DNA from: Flammula alnicola
Taxonomy: Eukaryota; Basidiomycota; Agaricomycetes; Agaricales; Strophariaceae
DNA: 64,000 nucleotides
Assembly (NCBI GenBank): GCA_015499995.1
Contig: JADNRV010000003.1
Coordinates: 1,116,001 to 1,180,000, forward strand
Reading direction: 5' to 3'
In this document: positions 60,550-64,000 of the stretch, piece after piece
Numbering within the stretch: position 1 is the stretch's first letter
Layout of the letters: the number at the start of each line of letters is the position of its first letter
Notes under the pieces: model-generated
Seen by the model: only the letters and a program-made list of their open reading frames with translations
Told to the model about the DNA's origin: nothing
Databases searched by the model: none
Made by a program: the position numbers and the translations under genes

Positions 60550-61740
60550 GCTGCCGGGGTGCCGGGAGAGGGTGTCTGCACCTTGCAGGGGGCGGGTACT
60601 AGTAAATATGTGTCAACAATGCACAGAAATGGTCGGCGGGCACAAAATATGGTGCTGCTCGTCGTTGGGGGCACCTTTAGGCGCAGGAAAAATTCCAATA
60701 GCATCTATAAATATATTCAGATTTAATGCAGGTTTTTGCGCGCCTCTAGGGGGGCGGGAATGGGTGGATTGGGGCCGGCAGGTTTGGATGACGGTCCCAT
60801 TTGGGGCGGGGCTGATGGTAAATACCTGTCAACAATGCAGGAAATGATGCTCGGGGTTGTATTTTGGCTTTTGCTCGTCGTTTGGGACGGTTTTGGCCAG
60901 GGAAAAAATTCCAATGGGGTCTAATAATATATTACTACCTATTGCCGCCCTTTGCGCGCCTCATGGGGGGCGGGGATGGGTGGATTGTCAAGAATGACTT
61001 CGGATGACATTCTAAAATTAGATGGAAAGGGCTTTGGTGTGCTATTTTTAGACCCCAGCGCTTGTGCCTGGTTCGTTATCTATAGATTAGATAGCCAGAA
61101 CTCCGACGGCGCCTGTTTCCCTTATCTATAGATTAGATACTTTCTGTAATCCCATGCCGCTGTATGTTTAAAAATAGACACGGTTCATTTTGGCCTGCTG
61201 CGTCTCTGCTGCTCTTCATTGGGGGCGTTTTTGGGCACGGGACAAAATCCAATAGCATCTATAAATATATTCTCACATAATGCAATTGTTTGCGCGCCTC
61301 TAGGGGGGCGGGAATGGGTGGATTGGGGCTGTAGGTTTGGATGACGGTCCCATTTGGGGCGGGGCTGATGGTAAACACCTGTCAACAATGCAGGAAATGA
61401 TGCTCGGGTTTGTATTTTGGCTTGCGCTCATCTTTTGGGGCGGTTCCGACTGCGGAAAAAAATCTATTAGGGTCCAGTAATATATTGCTACCCATTGCCG
61501 CCCTGTGCGCACCTCATGGGGGGCGGGGATGGGTGGATTGACGAGGATGACTTTGGATGACAGTCTAAAATTAGACGGAAAGCGCCAGTGTGATATTTTT
61601 AGATGCCAGCGCTTGTGCCTGGTTTGTTATCTATAGATTAGATAGCCAGACAGTGCCTAGCGAGATATTTTTAGATGCAGACGCTCGTGCCTCAGTGCCT
61701 GTCGCTGTTATCTATAGATTAGATACTTTCTAGTATTCCC
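60550..61740. repeat. Tandem duplication, 554-bp unit
   Basis: TGCTGCTCGTCGTTGGGGG (60653) recurs at 61207 as TGCTGCTCTTCATTGGGGG, and the two units stay collinear to AGATTAGATACTTTCT (61132 and 61720). Each unit contains two related sub-repeats about 220 bp apart (GCGCGCCTCTAGGGGGGCGG and GCGCGCCTCATGGGGGGCGG). A further partial sub-unit lies at 60580-60640. GC-rich, non-coding. Confidence 0.8.
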
Positions 61741-61889
61741 ACGCTGCAGCCTGCTGTCGTCTCTGCTCGAAAACCTCAGGGAATTAAACCGAAAACTGTG
61801 AATATATTTGAAATGTGCTACTCATGTACTGGTAATAAGGTATACAACAAATAAAATAAGATACAGTAGTGAAAACGAGGATGGAGGGT

Positions 61890-62640
61890 GCATATCGACG
61901 TGAGTAACGCACGTCATCGCCTCTCCTGCTGCTGCTTGTCCTCGTTCTCCTCCTGGTCATCATGTCGCTGCTGTCGCCCTTCCCATCTCGTCGCCGCCAC
62001 CATAACGGGACAGCAGCAGGAGGAGCAGTACAGCTGGCACTGCTTCCATCTCGTCGTGCTGCTGCTCCTCCCACCTCGCCGCCGTCGCCGTATCTGAGCA
62101 GCAGCAATGGGCGCTGCTGCTGCTCCTCGTCGTCGCCACCGTATCCGAGCATCAACAGTAGGCGGAGCTGTTGCCCCCACCTTATCGCCGTCGCCGTATA
62201 CGAGCGGCAGCCGCCGTCGTGCTGCTGCTGCCCCGCCCTCGTCGTCATCGTAGTCGTATCCGTGTACGAGCAGCAGCACCGATCGTGGTACTGCTCCGTC
62301 CTCGTTGTCGTCCTCGTTGTCCTCATCGTATTCGTATACCAGCAGCAGCACCGATCGTGCTGCTGCTGTTCCCCCGTCGTCGTCGCCATATCCCAGCAGC
62401 AGCAGCGGTTCTGCTGCCGGCGCTGCGCCCACTTTGTCATCCTTGCCGTGTACCAGCAGCAGCAGCGGTCGTGCTGCTGCCGCTGCTGTCCACCGTCGTC
62501 GCTGTATCCGAGCTGCAGCCATCGCGCTGCTGCTCCTCCTACCTCGACGTCGTCGCCGTGTACCAGCAGCAGCAGCGGTCGTGCTGCTGTTGCTGCTTCC
62601 ACCGAGTCGCCGTTGCCGTATCGTCGTATCCGCGCAGCCA
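61890..62640. repeat. CTG/CGTCGT-rich minisatellite
   Basis: About 750 bp of degenerate units of 40-60 bp made of CGTCGTCGCC, GTATCCGAGCAGCAGCAG and GTGCTGCTGCTG. All six frames are nearly free of stops, giving Cys-, Gln-, Arg- or Ser-rich texts of up to 299 codons that should not be taken as genes. Confidence 0.75.
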
Positions 62641-62707
62641 ACGGTATAAGGACAGAGACGACGACCATTCCACGATCGTCGTCATCTCGTCATCTCGTCT
62701 ATGGATT

Positions 62708-64000
62708 GGGTAAGTCAGGGGATGGAGAGAGGAAGAACAGAATACGAATCGAGTCAGACGACTCGATTCGTTGCGCACCAGGTGGGTCTCCCTCTACCAG
62801 GGTCTCCCCTCGCGTCTTCTCACCCCCCACCTCCTTGCGATTTCCTTGGACACCTAAGTAGTGACAGTGGGAGACGAAGGAGACGCGTGGCGTGGCCGGA
62901 TGGTTCAGCGAGCGAAGAGGAAAGTGGGAGGTGTTGGGCGTCAAACGATGTTGACCGTGGTTCAAGCAGACCTTGAAATCCCGGACCGCTCGATTTCTGG
63001 TGCTTCCTCGTCGTCGAGGACAAGTCTCAACGCAGTCACGTAGTTCTAGGAGCTTTGGGAGTTCAATTTGTCATTAGAAAATATGTATTAAAAATCAAAG
63101 AAACCATAGATTACTTTTCTCCAAATATGCTAGCCTACAGGGATGAAATATATGCTCATATGCTCAAGGTGGTGATTTCGGGCACCCGAAATCGAAAACG
63201 CTACGGATGACCTCCTGAAATTTAAAATAACATGTCAAATATCACCTATAGATTAGTTAGAAGTGTTCTAGATACTCCACGGAGCTTCAACGAAATGTTA
63301 AGGGACAGAGATTTGAAATAACATGGAGAACGTTGGATTGTTTCAAGATTTCTTTTCGTTTCATGCCTAAATTGACTGCAACATTTGTATCATTAGATGT
63401 ACCTTCACCATGCCCAAATAAATTTGGGAATTCTAATGCTATGTACTATTTTTATTGAATTGGATACCTCTCAGACTTTTCAAGACCATTTTTGTGGTCC
63501 AAAGGGCGAGATAGAGAACTTCAGACGTCCGTTGATCACCTCCCGCTGCACTCGACGGATCGGAGTCTGGCCGGTCCGATCTTGCCAGCCAATCACGTCA
63601 CTCTCGGAAAATGCCGGATAACCATCAACAACGATTCAACGTCATTGATGGTGATCTGCAACCACCACCACCACCCTCCTTCACATCTCCTTCATCCACC
63701 CCGTCGCACAAAGGCTCAAAAAAAGGTAGTTATATAAATTTTTATTTCTTGTATTCAGTTTGCCAACTAATTTAACCCACCATCTAGGTTCCTATGACGC
63801 GAAGGAACCTGCGGGATGCCGTGTGCCCCTCTCCCTCGTCGAGGTACTGTGGGCCGGCTCTGAAAGGAGATGGGAGGGAGATAAGGGGTGAGGACACGAG
63901 GGGAGACCCTCTTAGAGGGAGATCCACCTGGTAAGTAACGAATCGAGTCATACGACTCGATTCGTTTGCTCCTTGCTCTCTTCCTCCACCCACTTACCCT
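62708..64000. mobile_element. Element H, inverted-repeat element at the window edge
   Basis: GGGTAAGT at 62708 and ACTTACCC at the very end of the window begin two inverted arms of about 190 bp. Both arms contain a palindrome, CGAATCGAGTC with a 4-base loop then GACTCGATTCG (62751-62776 and 63937-63963), followed by ACCAGGTGG and GAGGGTCTCCCCTC. Interior is non-coding with short frames only. The right boundary and any target duplication are at or beyond the window end. Confidence 0.6.

Noticed and set aside
61784..62861. 294- and 299-codon open frames on opposite strands
   Set aside because: By-product of the CTG/CGTCGT-rich repeat; composition is unlike real proteins.

Overview
The window looks like Agaricomycete (mushroom-forming basidiomycete) nuclear DNA. 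Genes are dense on both strands and carry many short introns (about 45-100 nt) with canonical GT-AG ends. Recognisable products are typical of fungi: an ELL-type elongation factor, a membrane-anchored P450, a mitochondrial-type cysteine synthase, an ARF6-type GTPase, RAD23 and a secreted lysophospholipase. Genus cannot be read from the sequence.

Positions 1-16349 are the gene block. In order: the 3' end of KTI12 (+), an ELL-like gene (+), a single-pass membrane protein of unknown role (+), a nine-exon P450 (+), cysteine synthase (-), ARF6 (-), a leucine-rich-repeat protein (-), RAD23 (+) and a lysophospholipase (+). These are unrelated housekeeping or metabolic genes rather than a cluster. 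The LRR gene and RAD23 are divergent with only 129 bp between their start codons. Four of the genes (KTI12, ELL, LRR, lysophospholipase) need nine single-base additions in all to read through, eight of them next to C (or G) bases and one in a T run. Splice sites and codons are otherwise intact, so I read these as consensus-sequence errors more than real decay, although five fall within 440 bp of the lysophospholipase.

Positions 16350-64000 hold no convincing host gene. This is a nest of transposable elements, many of which can be delimited from target-site duplications (TSDs): a 5.2-kb hAT transposon (16932-22095, exact 8-bp TSD) holding a degenerate transposase and an inserted 1.77-kb LTR-like element (A1); second and third copies of that element, each split by later insertions (B2, element G, a 395-bp hAT MITE); a Copia-type retrotransposon (33.0-39.3 kb, minus strand) split by two non-autonomous elements; a solo LTR with TATA box and 5-bp TSD (36315-36832); a truncated second Copia gag (59.9-60.5 kb); and several minisatellites and tandem duplications.

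The most unusual structure is a group of non-autonomous elements (called C, D and E here). They share the end motif CAGTACTTT / GAG(G/T)(T/G)CTTT and generate 8-bp TSDs. Each group fills its subterminal regions with a different short repeated word (GGACTCC, TGGAAT, or GGAATCCACGTGG), while C and D share the same core. This looks like a family whose presumed transposase-binding arrays have diverged in concert.
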